From CBDDIP01 sp965229005 (lineage in GTDB: Bacteria; Actinomycetota; Acidimicrobiia; Acidimicrobiales; Ilumatobacteraceae), in NCBI GenBank assembly GCA_965229005.1, contig CBDDIP010000002.1:1116001-1180000 (forward strand): a stretch of 64,000 bases of DNA, read 5' to 3'. The first letter of the stretch is position 1. Each line of letters starts with the position of its first letter. The notes beneath the pieces were generated by a model that saw nothing but the letters and a program-made list of their open reading frames with translations, searched no databases and was not told the DNA's origin. A program made the position numbers and the translations under genes. Positions 44,695 to 52,621 of the stretch are shown in pieces.

Positions 44695-45188
44695 GGGTGA
44701 CCGTCGACGTCGATGGGCAGGCCGCAGAACCGGCACGTGGGTCGGCCGGCGGCAACCACCGATTCGCTGTGATCGCAGAACGCCATCGCCTGGCTGCGCG
44801 TGAGGAACACCCGCAGGTGGCCGCGGTCGTCGACGACCTCCGGGTCGGGCTCGCCGTCCTCGTCCACCGGCACGACCTCTTCGAGCTGCACGAGCACGCG
44901 GTCGTTGCTGCGGTCGTAGCCCAGCCCGACCGGCCCGAGCACGAACGCCGCGTCGACGGGGCCGGCCAGTTCGAGCGCGGACGGCATCGGCTTGTCGGAC
45001 GGCGCCGGCAGGTCGCTGAGCACGCGACGGAGGTAGTCGGCGATCGCCGACGCCTGCTGCTTCTCGCACTTCACGCTGACGCGCGTGGTGCCGCGGCGAG
45101 CCTGCAGGAAGAACTCGCGTTGCCCCGGCGAACCGAGCGCGCCGACGGTGAAGGCGTCCACCTCGTCGAATTCGTAGAAGACACCCAT
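44676..45188 (-). CDS. DUF3090-family protein
   Basis: 170 residues. The family pattern is clear: GVFYEFDEVDAFTVGALG, PGQREFFLQARRG, VSVKCEKQQA. The C-terminus CRFCGLPIDVDGHPCPRMN looks like a small zinc-binding knuckle (three cysteines and His). Unknown function, restricted to Actinobacteria. It lies between the phosphatase and SCO1664-family genes. Confidence 0.88.
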   Translation of the reverse strand: MGVFYEFDEVDAFTVGALGSPGQREFFLQARRGTTRVSVKCEKQQASAIADYLRRVLSDLPAPSDKPMPSALELAGPVDAAFVLGPVGLGYDRSNDRVLVQLEEVVPVDEDGEPDPEVVDDRGHLRVFLTRSQAMAFCDHSESVVAAGRPTCRFCGLPIDVDGHPCPRMN

Positions 45189-45204
45189 CGCGTTCCGAGC
45201 GCTC

Positions 45205-45855
45205 TCAGGACGGCCGCAGCTCGGCGAGCGAGCCGCCGGTGGAGTTGACGGTGAGCACCACGGGGCCGCCGGCGCTGTAGGCGATGGCGGTGACCGAGCA
45301 CGTGCTGATGACGATGCGCTGGAACAGGTCGAGGTGCGTGCCCATCGCGTGGGCGACGGCGGCCTTGATCGGGTCGGCGTGGGAGAAGCAGACGATGACG
45401 CCGCCGGGATGGCGCTCACGCAGCCGGTCGATGGCGGTGACGATGCGGGTCTGCATCTCGGTGAAGCTCTCGCCGCCGGGGAAGCGGAACACCGAGGGTG
45501 CGCGCTGCACGGTCTGCCACTCCGGCTTCTTCATCAGCACCTTGAGCTCGGCACCGGTCCACTCGCCGAAGTCGCACTCCAGCAGGCCCTTGTCGACGAC
45601 CACCTTCTGCTTGCGCGCAGCGACCGTGGGTGCCGCAGTCTCACGTGCCCGCTCGAGCGGGGAGGTGTACAGCCCATCCACTCGGGGGAGGACGGCGAGA
45701 CGCTCGGCGACGGCAGCCGCCTGGGCGTGGCCGGCCTCCGCCAGGTGCAGCCCGGGGGCGCGACCGGGCAGCAGCTTGCCCGTGGTGGGCGTCTGGCCGT
45801 GACGCACCAGGAGCACGAGCGTTGATGCCGGGGGAGCCTGTTTCGTTCGCGCCAT
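45205..45855 (-). CDS. MSMEG_4193-type histidine phosphatase
   Basis: 216 residues from ATG 45855; an in-frame start eight codons earlier is possible. The RHG signature LLVRHGQTPTTGKLLPGR, the second acid motif FGEWTGAEL and the catalytic His in VCFSHADPIKAAVAHAMG identify a phosphoglycerate-mutase-like phosphatase. It is the first gene of the trio with DUF3090 and SCO1664 family members. The substrate is unknown. Confidence 0.9.
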   Translation of the reverse strand: MARTKQAPPASTLVLLVRHGQTPTTGKLLPGRAPGLHLAEAGHAQAAAVAERLAVLPRVDGLYTSPLERARETAAPTVAARKQKVVVDKGLLECDFGEWTGAELKVLMKKPEWQTVQRAPSVFRFPGGESFTEMQTRIVTAIDRLRERHPGGVIVCFSHADPIKAAVAHAMGTHLDLFQRIVISTCSVTAIAYSAGGPVVLTVNSTGGSLAELRPS

Positions 45856-45883
45856 CTCGATCTCAAACCGTACTGTCAACTCC

Positions 45884-46567
45884 GTGGATTCGCTCGCCCG
45901 GCTGGCACGTGATGTCAGCGCGTGCCGTGCGTGCCCTCGCCTCGTCGAGTGGCGCGAGCAGGTGGCGGTGGAGAAGCGGGCGAGCTACCGGGACGACACC
46001 TACTGGGGGAGGGGCGTGCCCGGCTTCGGCGACCCGGCGGCGCGGATCCTGGTGCTCGGGTTGGCGCCCGCCGCCCACGGCGCCAATCGCACGGGACGTG
46101 TGTTCACCGGCGACCGATCAGGTGACTGGCTGTACCGGGCGATGCATCGCGCCGGCCTGGCCAACCAGCCGACATCGACATCGATCGACGACGGACTGAC
46201 GCTGCGCGGCGCGTGGGTCACCGCCGCGGTGAAGTGCGCGCCACCGGGGAACAAGCCGCTGCCCGACGAGCGCGACCACTGCCGCCCCTTCCTGCAGCGC
46301 GAGCGCTCACTGCTGCCCGGCCTGCGCGTGGTCGTGTGCCTCGGCGCGTTCGGCTACGAGGTCGCGTGCAGCGAGCTCGGCGTGCGCCCGCGCCCGAAGT
46401 TCGGCCACGGCGTCGAGGTCCCCGCGCCGGACGGGTTGCTGCTGCTGTGCTCGTTCCACCCGAGCCAGCAGAACACGTTCACCGGCCGGCTGACGGAACC
46501 GATGCTCGACGCGATCTTCGTCCGCGCCGCTCAGCTGGCCGGGCTCTCCATCCCGGCGGGCCGCTGA
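45884..46567 (+). CDS. Family 5 uracil-DNA glycosylase (UdgB type)
   Basis: 227 residues from a GTG. Cluster cysteines begin at Cys14 and Cys17 (ACRACPRL); the active-site motif GLAPAAHGANRTGRVFTGDRSGDWLY has Ala where family 1 has Asp, and the C-terminal motif HPSQQNTFTGRL is typical of UDG family 5. It removes uracil and other deaminated bases, and needs a 4Fe-4S cluster. Divergent from the phosphatase trio with a 28-bp gap. Confidence 0.9.
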   Translation: MDSLARLARDVSACRACPRLVEWREQVAVEKRASYRDDTYWGRGVPGFGDPAARILVLGLAPAAHGANRTGRVFTGDRSGDWLYRAMHRAGLANQPTSTSIDDGLTLRGAWVTAAVKCAPPGNKPLPDERDHCRPFLQRERSLLPGLRVVVCLGAFGYEVACSELGVRPRPKFGHGVEVPAPDGLLLLCSFHPSQQNTFTGRLTEPMLDAIFVRAAQLAGLSIPAGR

Positions 46568-46616
46568 GCGCCCCCGAGCCCCGACGTCGGCGCGTCCCCG
46601 ACCCAAAACGCCGCGA

Positions 46617-46659
46617 TCCGAGTACTCAACGCGCGGTGAGCGCGCGTTCGGTACTCGGA
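46617..46659. terminator. Bidirectional terminator hairpin
   Basis: TCCGAGTAC pairs with GTACTCGGA and, after a two-base step, AACGCGCG with CGCGCGTT. It lies between convergent genes, with no T-run. Confidence 0.75.
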
Positions 46660-46676
46660 CCAGCCGGTCAGCGCGC

Positions 46677-47087
46677 TCAGCTGGCCGGGTTCTCGGCTGG
46701 TTGACCCGGTCGGCGTTCGACGAGCCCGACGAGGTTCTCCTCGGAGTCGTGGAAGAACGCCATCCACTCCTCGATGCCCTTGTCGCCGAACGTGCCGTGC
46801 TCGTCGATGTAGATGACGTGCGGGTCGGAGGTCACCTCGACGCCCGCCTTGCGCAGTCGCGCGACCCATCCTTCGATGCCCTCCACGGTCAGGTAGACGA
46901 GCGCGCTCGGCGCGCCGCCCTCGAGCAGCAGGCGCGTGCCGCCGCCGAGGTCGAAGAACACGAGGCCCGGTGGATCGAACGTGGCGATGTGCCGGAGGCC
47001 CAGCACGTCTCGGTAGAAGGCGGTGGCGCGGTGCAGGTCGATGGCTCGCTGAGCGATCTGGCCGACTCCCGAGATCGGGTTGCTCAT
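46677..47087 (-). CDS. VOC/glyoxalase-family protein
   Basis: 136 residues from ATG 47087. Paired beta-alpha-beta-beta-beta modules are seen: QIAQRAIDLHRATAFYRDVLGL, IATFDPPGLVFFDLGGGTRLLLEG, then the second half ending FFHDSEENLVGLVERR (metal-binding Glu position). It is a single-domain VOC protein, which usually dimerises to make a metal active site. The reaction is unknown. Confidence 0.8.
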   Translation of the reverse strand: MSNPISGVGQIAQRAIDLHRATAFYRDVLGLRHIATFDPPGLVFFDLGGGTRLLLEGGAPSALVYLTVEGIEGWVARLRKAGVEVTSDPHVIYIDEHGTFGDKGIEEWMAFFHDSEENLVGLVERRPGQPAENPAS

Positions 47088-47109
47088 GTCGCGAACAGTA
47101 GTGACCGCG

Positions 47110-49023
47110 TCAGGGCTCGATGATCGGGAAGAACAGGTCGAACTGGTCGAGCAGGGCGAGGAAGCGGCGGAACGCGTCGACGTCGCCGTCGACACGGATC
47201 GAGCCCGCGGCGAGCTCGTCGTCGAGGGTGCTCAGCTCGTTGGCCACGCGCACCAACGACTCGACCGAGGTGTGCACCGCGGCGTCTGCATCGGCGGTGC
47301 GGCGCGGGCTGTGGTGGATGACGCCGTGCTCGACGACGAGGTGCGTGCTCCACCCGGTGTCGAACGTGACGTCGAAGCGCAGCACGACGTCGGTCGCCGC
47401 TCGCCCGTTGAGCTTCACGCCGCACAGGTCGAGCACCATCTCCGGCGTCATCGCCCGCATCATGTCGGCAGACCCGGGAGGCCGGAAGCCGGGCAGTGAC
47501 GGCGTGCCGTTGCGCAGCTCCTGCGCGCCGGTGAGGTAGAAGTCGCGCCACGGCCCCGACTCGCTCTGGTAGCCGAGCTGCTCGAGCGCGTCGGCCTGCA
47601 GCTGCCGCGCCGCTGCGTTCGTCGGGTCGGCGAAGACGACGTGGTTGACGACCTGCGCCACCCATCGGTACTCGCCGGCGTCGAAGTCGGCGCGGGCCCG
47701 CGCCAGCACCGTGTCGGCGCCGCCCATGTACTCGACGATCTTCACCGCGGTCTCCTGCGGCGGCAGCGGGTGCAGGTTGGCCGGGTTGCCGTCGAACCAG
47801 CCGAGGTAGCGCTGGTACACCGCCTTCACGTTGTGGCTCACCGTGCCGTAGTAGCCGCGGTTGAAGAACTCATCGCCCAGCGCGGCCGGCAGCTCCAACG
47901 CCTCGGCGATCTCCAGCGCCGTGAAGCCGTGGTTCACGAGGCGCATCGTCTCGTCGTGGATGAAGCGGTAGGTGTCGCGCTGACCAGCCAGCCAGTGCTC
48001 GATGTCCGCGGCGCCCCACCTCGGCCAGTGGTGGCTGGCGAAGGCAACGTCGCTGCGATCGACGAACAGCGTGATCGACTCGTCGATGAACCGACTCCAC
48101 GACAACGCGTCGCGGATCTCGGCGCCGCGTGGCGTGTACACGTTGTGCAACGTGGCCGTGCAGTTCTCGGCCATGCACAGCGCGCGGTACTGCGGGAACC
48201 AGAAGTTCATCTCGGCAGGCGCTTCGGTGCCGGGCGTCATCTGCATCTCGATGTCGATGCCGTCGATGTGCAGCACGGCGCCCGTGGTGTCCACGCTCTC
48301 GGTCGGCGCGATGAGGCCGGTCGAGCCGAGCGGTGTCGCCTTGCCGAGCCCGGCGTCGACGTGACCGTGGATGCCGACCGGCAGGAGGATGCCGTACATG
48401 TACATCGCCCGCCGGCGCATCGCCGGCCCGGCGACCACGTTCTCGCTGACGGCGGCTTCGAGGAAGCCTTCGGGGGCGATGATCCGCACCGCACCGGAGG
48501 CGACCTCCTCGTCGGTGACGATGCCGCGCACGCCGCCGAAGTGGTCGACGTGACTGTGCGTGTAGATGATCGCCACGACGGGGCGGTGCCCGAGCTCTGC
48601 GTCGACGAGGGCGCGTGCCGCCGCAGCGGTCTCGGCAACCGTGAGCGGATCGATGACGATCCATCCCGTGTCGGTGCGTACGAACGTGATGTTCGACAGG
48701 TCGTATCCGCGCACCTGATAGATCCCGTCGACCACTTCGAACAGGCCGTGCAGCACGTTCAGCTGCGCCTGGCGCCAGAGGCTCGGGTGGACCTCCGGCG
48801 GTGCGGTCGTGCGCAGGAACTCGTAGCGCCCGCTGTCCCACAGCACGTTGCCCTTCGCGCCGGTGATCACCGGCGGGTCGAGCGCACCGATCATCCCGGT
48901 GGCGATGCGGTCGAAGTCCAACCGATCGTCGTGGGCCATGCGCGCCGCGGCGCGCTCATTGGCCGCTGCGGTGTGCGATGTCGCCGGTCGCGGTTGCGGA
49001 GCAGGTTGCTGCGCGTCGCTCAT
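47110..49023 (-). CDS. Alkylsulfatase (SdsA1/BDS1-like)
   Basis: 637 residues. The metallo-beta-lactamase motif THSHVDHFGG (His156, His158, Asp160, His161) is followed by MAENCTATLHNVYTPRGAEIRDAL (family signature), a helical dimerisation domain (about 395-505) and an SCP2-like C-terminal domain. This is the class III primary or secondary alkyl sulfatase layout, which releases sulfate from alkyl sulfates with inversion. No signal peptide, whereas many SdsA1 enzymes are exported. Overlaps the esterase stop by four bases. Confidence 0.92.
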   Translation of the reverse strand: MSDAQQPAPQPRPATSHTAAANERAAARMAHDDRLDFDRIATGMIGALDPPVITGAKGNVLWDSGRYEFLRTTAPPEVHPSLWRQAQLNVLHGLFEVVDGIYQVRGYDLSNITFVRTDTGWIVIDPLTVAETAAAARALVDAELGHRPVVAIIYTHSHVDHFGGVRGIVTDEEVASGAVRIIAPEGFLEAAVSENVVAGPAMRRRAMYMYGILLPVGIHGHVDAGLGKATPLGSTGLIAPTESVDTTGAVLHIDGIDIEMQMTPGTEAPAEMNFWFPQYRALCMAENCTATLHNVYTPRGAEIRDALSWSRFIDESITLFVDRSDVAFASHHWPRWGAADIEHWLAGQRDTYRFIHDETMRLVNHGFTALEIAEALELPAALGDEFFNRGYYGTVSHNVKAVYQRYLGWFDGNPANLHPLPPQETAVKIVEYMGGADTVLARARADFDAGEYRWVAQVVNHVVFADPTNAAARQLQADALEQLGYQSESGPWRDFYLTGAQELRNGTPSLPGFRPPGSADMMRAMTPEMVLDLCGVKLNGRAATDVVLRFDVTFDTGWSTHLVVEHGVIHHSPRRTADADAAVHTSVESLVRVANELSTLDDELAAGSIRVDGDVDAFRRFLALLDQFDLFFPIIEP

Positions 49024-49931
49024 GACGACAGCACCCGGCCCAGCGCGGCGGCTGCCATGGCCACCGCGCCGCGCCCGTCGTCGAGGAAGTCGCCCATCGA
49101 GAAGAAGGCGTGGAACATCCCACTGAAGCGGACGTGGCTCGTCGACACGCCGAGCGACGCGAGTCGAGCCGCGTAAGCGTCGCCCTCGTCGCGTAGCGGA
49201 TCGAACTCGGCGGTGATCACCATCGCCGGTGGCGTCGCCTCCAGCGCATGATCGGCGGCGAGCAACGGCGACACCCGCGGGTCGTCGGGTGCGCCGACGT
49301 CGCCCGACAGGTACTGCTCGATGAACCAGGCCATCCCGCTTGCGGTGAGGAGGTACCCGGACGCGTTCTCCTCGTAGCTCGCCATCGACCGCGTGCAGTC
49401 GGTGACCGGGTAGACCAGCAACTGGTAGCGCAACGGCACGGGTGCCAGCTGGGCGACTGCGGCCGCGAGGTTGCCGCCCGCCGAGTCGCCGCCGACGGCG
49501 AGCCGATCGCGGTCGCATCCGAGCTCCGTCGCGTGCGCGTACGCCCATCGGGTCGCCGTCACCGCATCCTCCAGCGGCGCGGGAAACGGGTGCTCCGGAG
49601 CGAGCCGGTAGTCGACGCTGAGCACCGCGTGACCGCTGCCGTTGGCCAACCGGCGGCACACGTCGTCGTGGCTGTCGAGGTCGCCGATCACCCAGCCGCC
49701 GCCGTGGAAGTACACGAGCAGCCCGAGGCCGGCGTCATCGCTCGGCCGGTACAACCGGGATGGCACACCGCCAGCGTCGAGGTCGCGGATCTCGTGCACG
49801 ACGACCTCGGATGGCCGCCACCGCGCCTTGCGCGCGGCACGTGCCTCCTCAGGTGTGCTCTCCTCGACCGGCGGGTCGCCCACCGAGGCGATCAAGGCCA
49901 GCAACGACTCGGCTTGCGGATGCAACGGCAT
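49020..49931 (-). CDS. Hormone-sensitive-lipase-type esterase
   Basis: 303 residues. HGGGW (oxyanion hole), GGDSAGGNLAA (nucleophile Ser), a catalytic Asp in EFDPLRDEG and His in FSGMFHAFF define the HSL (alpha/beta hydrolase fold-3) family. Cytoplasmic, no signal peptide. It is translationally coupled to the alkylsulfatase, suggesting a joint role in breaking down sulfated or esterified alkyl compounds. Confidence 0.9.
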   Translation of the reverse strand: MPLHPQAESLLALIASVGDPPVEESTPEEARAARKARWRPSEVVVHEIRDLDAGGVPSRLYRPSDDAGLGLLVYFHGGGWVIGDLDSHDDVCRRLANGSGHAVLSVDYRLAPEHPFPAPLEDAVTATRWAYAHATELGCDRDRLAVGGDSAGGNLAAAVAQLAPVPLRYQLLVYPVTDCTRSMASYEENASGYLLTASGMAWFIEQYLSGDVGAPDDPRVSPLLAADHALEATPPAMVITAEFDPLRDEGDAYAARLASLGVSTSHVRFSGMFHAFFSMGDFLDDGRGAVAMAAAALGRVLSS

Positions 49932-49970
49932 GTGCCGGATTCTGTCACTCGCCCGGAAACGTGACGCGCT

Positions 49971-50004
49971 CGAGTTCGGGTGAGCGAGCTCGCGAGCGAA
50001 CTCG
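49971..50004. terminator. Hairpin after the FrhB-like gene
   Basis: CGAGTTCG pairs with CGAACTCG around a loop containing GAGCTC and GCTCGCGAGC palindromes. It lies 28 bp beyond the stop of the minus-strand FrhB-like gene. Confidence 0.6.
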
Positions 50005-50031
50005 GCAGGCGAGCGCAGCGAGCCCTGGAGA

Positions 50032-51234
50032 TCAGTGGGCGGCGGGGGCGGAGCCGTCTGCTTTCTTCTTCGGCGGGGGGACGCCGACGGTGGGGGCGGC
50101 GTCGGCGAACTGCGGCCAACGACGGCGGGAGACGATGGACAGGGTGCGCAGCAGCTTCATCGCCACCTCGTCCTCCTGGGCGGGGCGGGCGATGATCGTG
50201 CCGTCGGCGATCATCCGGTTGATCACTTCCTCACCGAGCTCGGTGCGCACGATGGTCAGCGTCCAGTCGTTGTCCTTGCCGATGCCACCGGTGGCGATGT
50301 CGGAGTGCTCGGCAGCGAAGTCGGGGCAGTTCTTGCAGCCCTCGCGCGTCCAGCCGTGGCACTCCTTCAGATCGATCTCGTGGTACGAGCCGTCCTTCAT
50401 CCAGATCTGGAAGACGCCCTTGATGTTCATCTTCACCATGTCCTGCTTCTTCAAGCCGTACTTGGCCTCGAACAGCTCGGGGAAGATCGCGTCGTCGAAC
50501 GTCTTCGAGCACAGCAGCCCGATGTTGAACAGGAACGGCTTGGACACCTTGCCGGCCTTGCGATCCCACATGATCGGCGGCGACGACGTCTGACATCCCA
50601 TGCCGACCAAGGCGAGCTTGGACAGTCCCTCTTCCTTCGCCTGGCGCAACGCCAGCGGGTTGGCGCAGTACGTGTAGCGGCTGCCGGCGGTGGCCAGCAC
50701 CTCCTCGCGGTTGTGCACCAGCACGGGCTTGGCCTTCCACGCATCGTCGTCCTCGACACCGGAGACCATCGCCGCCTCGATGTAGTCGTGCTCCAGCAAC
50801 CAGTTCAACATCGCCGAGACGAACCCGCCGTCCTGGCCCTTCGTGTGCTCCTCGTCGTTGGCCGCACGAGTCAGCAGCAGCTGGCGCCAGATGCCGGACA
50901 TCTCGTTGGGCTCACGCACCCGACCGAACAGGTGCATGTCCGCCGCCGGCTCCCACGCACGGAACCGCGGGCACGCACGTGTGCACGTGGTGCAGCCCTT
51001 CTCGCCGTGGATGCAGTTGTCCAGGCCGAGCTCCTCTTCGAGGTGGAACGGCTTGTACTTGCCCTCTTCGTGCTCGTAGCCGATCACGTCGTGCGGGCAC
51101 GTCACCACGCACCCCGCGCACCCGGTGCACAGGCCCGTGGTGATCACCTCGGCGTACAGCTCCTTCCACTGCGCAGTCCATCGCTCGGCCTTCGCGGGCG
51201 TCGATGCGGGTGGCGCAGGATCAGTCACGGTCAT
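50032..51234 (-). CDS. FrhB-like iron-sulfur flavoprotein (coenzyme F420 dehydrogenase beta-subunit family)
   Basis: 400 residues. Two N-terminal 4Fe-4S motifs: Cys36, 39, 42, 46 (CTGCAGCVVTCP) and Cys74, 81, 84, 88 (CIHGEKGCTTCTRACP). The FrhB core follows: GQDGGFVSAMLNWLLE, GSRYTYCANPLAL, VGMGCQT and ECHGWTREGCKNCPDF. Related proteins couple F420 or ferredoxin to other acceptors, or reduce chlorophyll derivatives. The partner here is unknown. It is 16 bp after glnK and probably co-transcribed. Confidence 0.88.
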   Translation of the reverse strand: MTVTDPAPPASTPAKAERWTAQWKELYAEVITTGLCTGCAGCVVTCPHDVIGYEHEEGKYKPFHLEEELGLDNCIHGEKGCTTCTRACPRFRAWEPAADMHLFGRVREPNEMSGIWRQLLLTRAANDEEHTKGQDGGFVSAMLNWLLEHDYIEAAMVSGVEDDDAWKAKPVLVHNREEVLATAGSRYTYCANPLALRQAKEEGLSKLALVGMGCQTSSPPIMWDRKAGKVSKPFLFNIGLLCSKTFDDAIFPELFEAKYGLKKQDMVKMNIKGVFQIWMKDGSYHEIDLKECHGWTREGCKNCPDFAAEHSDIATGGIGKDNDWTLTIVRTELGEEVINRMIADGTIIARPAQEDEVAMKLLRTLSIVSRRRWPQFADAAPTVGVPPPKKKADGSAPAAH

Positions 51235-51250
51235 GGGCCGACTTTACGAC

Positions 51251-51589
51251 TCAGATGGCGTCGGCACCCTGTTCGCCCGTACGGATGCGGACGATGCGCT
51301 CGACCTCCGTCACCCAGATCTTGCCGTCGCCGATCTTGCCGGTCGCCGCCGCGTGGCGGATCGCGTCCACGACGCCGTCGGCATCCGACCCCTCGACGAC
51401 GATCTCGATGCGCACCTTCGGGACGAAGTCGATCTTGTACTCGGCGCCTCGGTAGGTCTCGGAGTGCCCACCCTGGCGGCCGAAGCCACGCACCTCGCTG
51501 ATGGTCATGCCGTGCACCCCGGCGCCCTGCAGCGCCTCCCTCACGTCGTCCACCTTGAACGGCTTGACGATGGCGGTGATGAGCTTCAT
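51251..51589 (-). CDS. glnK: PII nitrogen-regulatory protein
   Basis: 112 residues. The PII signature is complete: VRGFGRQGGHSETYRGAEYKIDFVPK with modifiable Tyr51 in the T-loop, TGKIGDGKIWV (B-loop) and RIRTGE (C-loop). In Actinobacteria Tyr51 is adenylylated by GlnD and PII controls AmtB. It lies near amtB, but separated from it by a secreted transpeptidase gene, unlike the usual amtB-glnK pair. Confidence 0.93.
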   Translation of the reverse strand: MKLITAIVKPFKVDDVREALQGAGVHGMTISEVRGFGRQGGHSETYRGAEYKIDFVPKVRIEIVVEGSDADGVVDAIRHAAATGKIGDGKIWVTEVERIVRIRTGEQGADAI

Positions 51590-51626
51590 CGGTCTCCTGT
51601 TGTCGAAGGTTGCTGAGCTTGCTCGC

Positions 51627-52478
51627 TCAGGCAGTGATCACGAACCATGCCTCGCCCGGCACCAACGATCGCAGCACGGCGTCGAGGTCGGCTGCGGCCA
51701 GTGAGACGCAGCCGGACGTCGGCTTGCTGTTGCCGGCGGCGTCGTAGCTGAAGCGGTGCAGGAAGATCGCCGCGGCACGCGGTGTCTCGCCCGGTTGGTC
51801 GCCGGAGCGACCGGGGCCCATGTTGGCACCGATGAGCGCGGCACGCGAGTACGCGCCGGTGATGCTCGGCAGGTACTCGTCGTCGCCCGTGCACTGTGCC
51901 GCCGAGCGCGACGTGAGCGTGTTGTAGGCGGCGTCACCGCCGGTCGCATCCCAGCAGTCACCGGCTTGCACCTGACGCCACGAGCCCTGCACGCCGGGGT
52001 TGGTCCCGTTGCCGAAGAACTGGAAGGTCTGCCCGTCCGGCGCGGTCATCGTGCCGAGCGCGAACGTCCCGCCGGGCGTGCTGCCGTCGCCCGACACGCG
52101 CTGCGCCAACAGGTGCACGCCAGTGCGGCCGACTCGTCCGGTCATCGACCTCGCGCACGTCCACGAACCGTCCACCTTCAGACGCAGATCGACGTGCGCG
52201 TAGGTGCCGTTGAACGCGTCGACGATCACCACCTGCTTCGCCGACGACGGCACGTCGGCGGGCGGATCGCACGGGTTCGGTGGTGGCGGCAACGTCGGTG
52301 TCGCCTGGATGCTCGATCCACGTGTGGCGACGGACCCCGGCGTTGCCGGTCCGCTGATCCCGCTGATCGGCGCGAGCGCCTGGCCAGCGTCGATGAAGGT
52401 CGTCATGAAGCCCGCCGCACCGACGACCACCGCGGTGGCCGCCAGCACCCGTCGCACGTTCGTGCTGCGGTTTGGCAT
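51627..52478 (-). CDS. Secreted YkuD-like L,D-transpeptidase
   Basis: 283 residues. A signal peptide (basic start, hydrophobic VLAATAVVVGAAGFMTTFI) is followed by a Pro/Thr-rich linker. The catalytic domain has H241 (IFLHRFSY) and the nucleophile Cys257 (PTSGCVSL), the core of the YkuD motif HGxx...S-x-G-C. It would cross-link or anchor peptidoglycan peptides in the envelope. Located between amtB and glnK, which is unusual. Confidence 0.82.
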   Translation of the reverse strand: MPNRSTNVRRVLAATAVVVGAAGFMTTFIDAGQALAPISGISGPATPGSVATRGSSIQATPTLPPPPNPCDPPADVPSSAKQVVIVDAFNGTYAHVDLRLKVDGSWTCARSMTGRVGRTGVHLLAQRVSGDGSTPGGTFALGTMTAPDGQTFQFFGNGTNPGVQGSWRQVQAGDCWDATGGDAAYNTLTSRSAAQCTGDDEYLPSITGAYSRAALIGANMGPGRSGDQPGETPRAAAIFLHRFSYDAAGNSKPTSGCVSLAAADLDAVLRSLVPGEAWFVITA

Positions 52479-52514
52479 GAGTCCACCGTACCCACCCACC
52501 CGAGAAATAGAAGT

Positions 52515-52548
52515 GTCCCCAGACCGCCATTGCTGGCGGCCTGGGGAC
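52515..52548 (-). terminator. Terminator of amtB
   Basis: GTCCCCAG pairs with CTGGGGAC and CCGCCA with TGGCGG around a TTGC loop. On the minus strand it lies 74 bp after the amtB stop and before the transpeptidase start. Confidence 0.8.
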
Positions 52549-52621
52549 GGCCCCTACCGGATCGGGCGCTGTGGGCACCCTCCCCGTGTGCAGGACGGCG
52601 AACCGTCCAGCTCTGTGTGCG

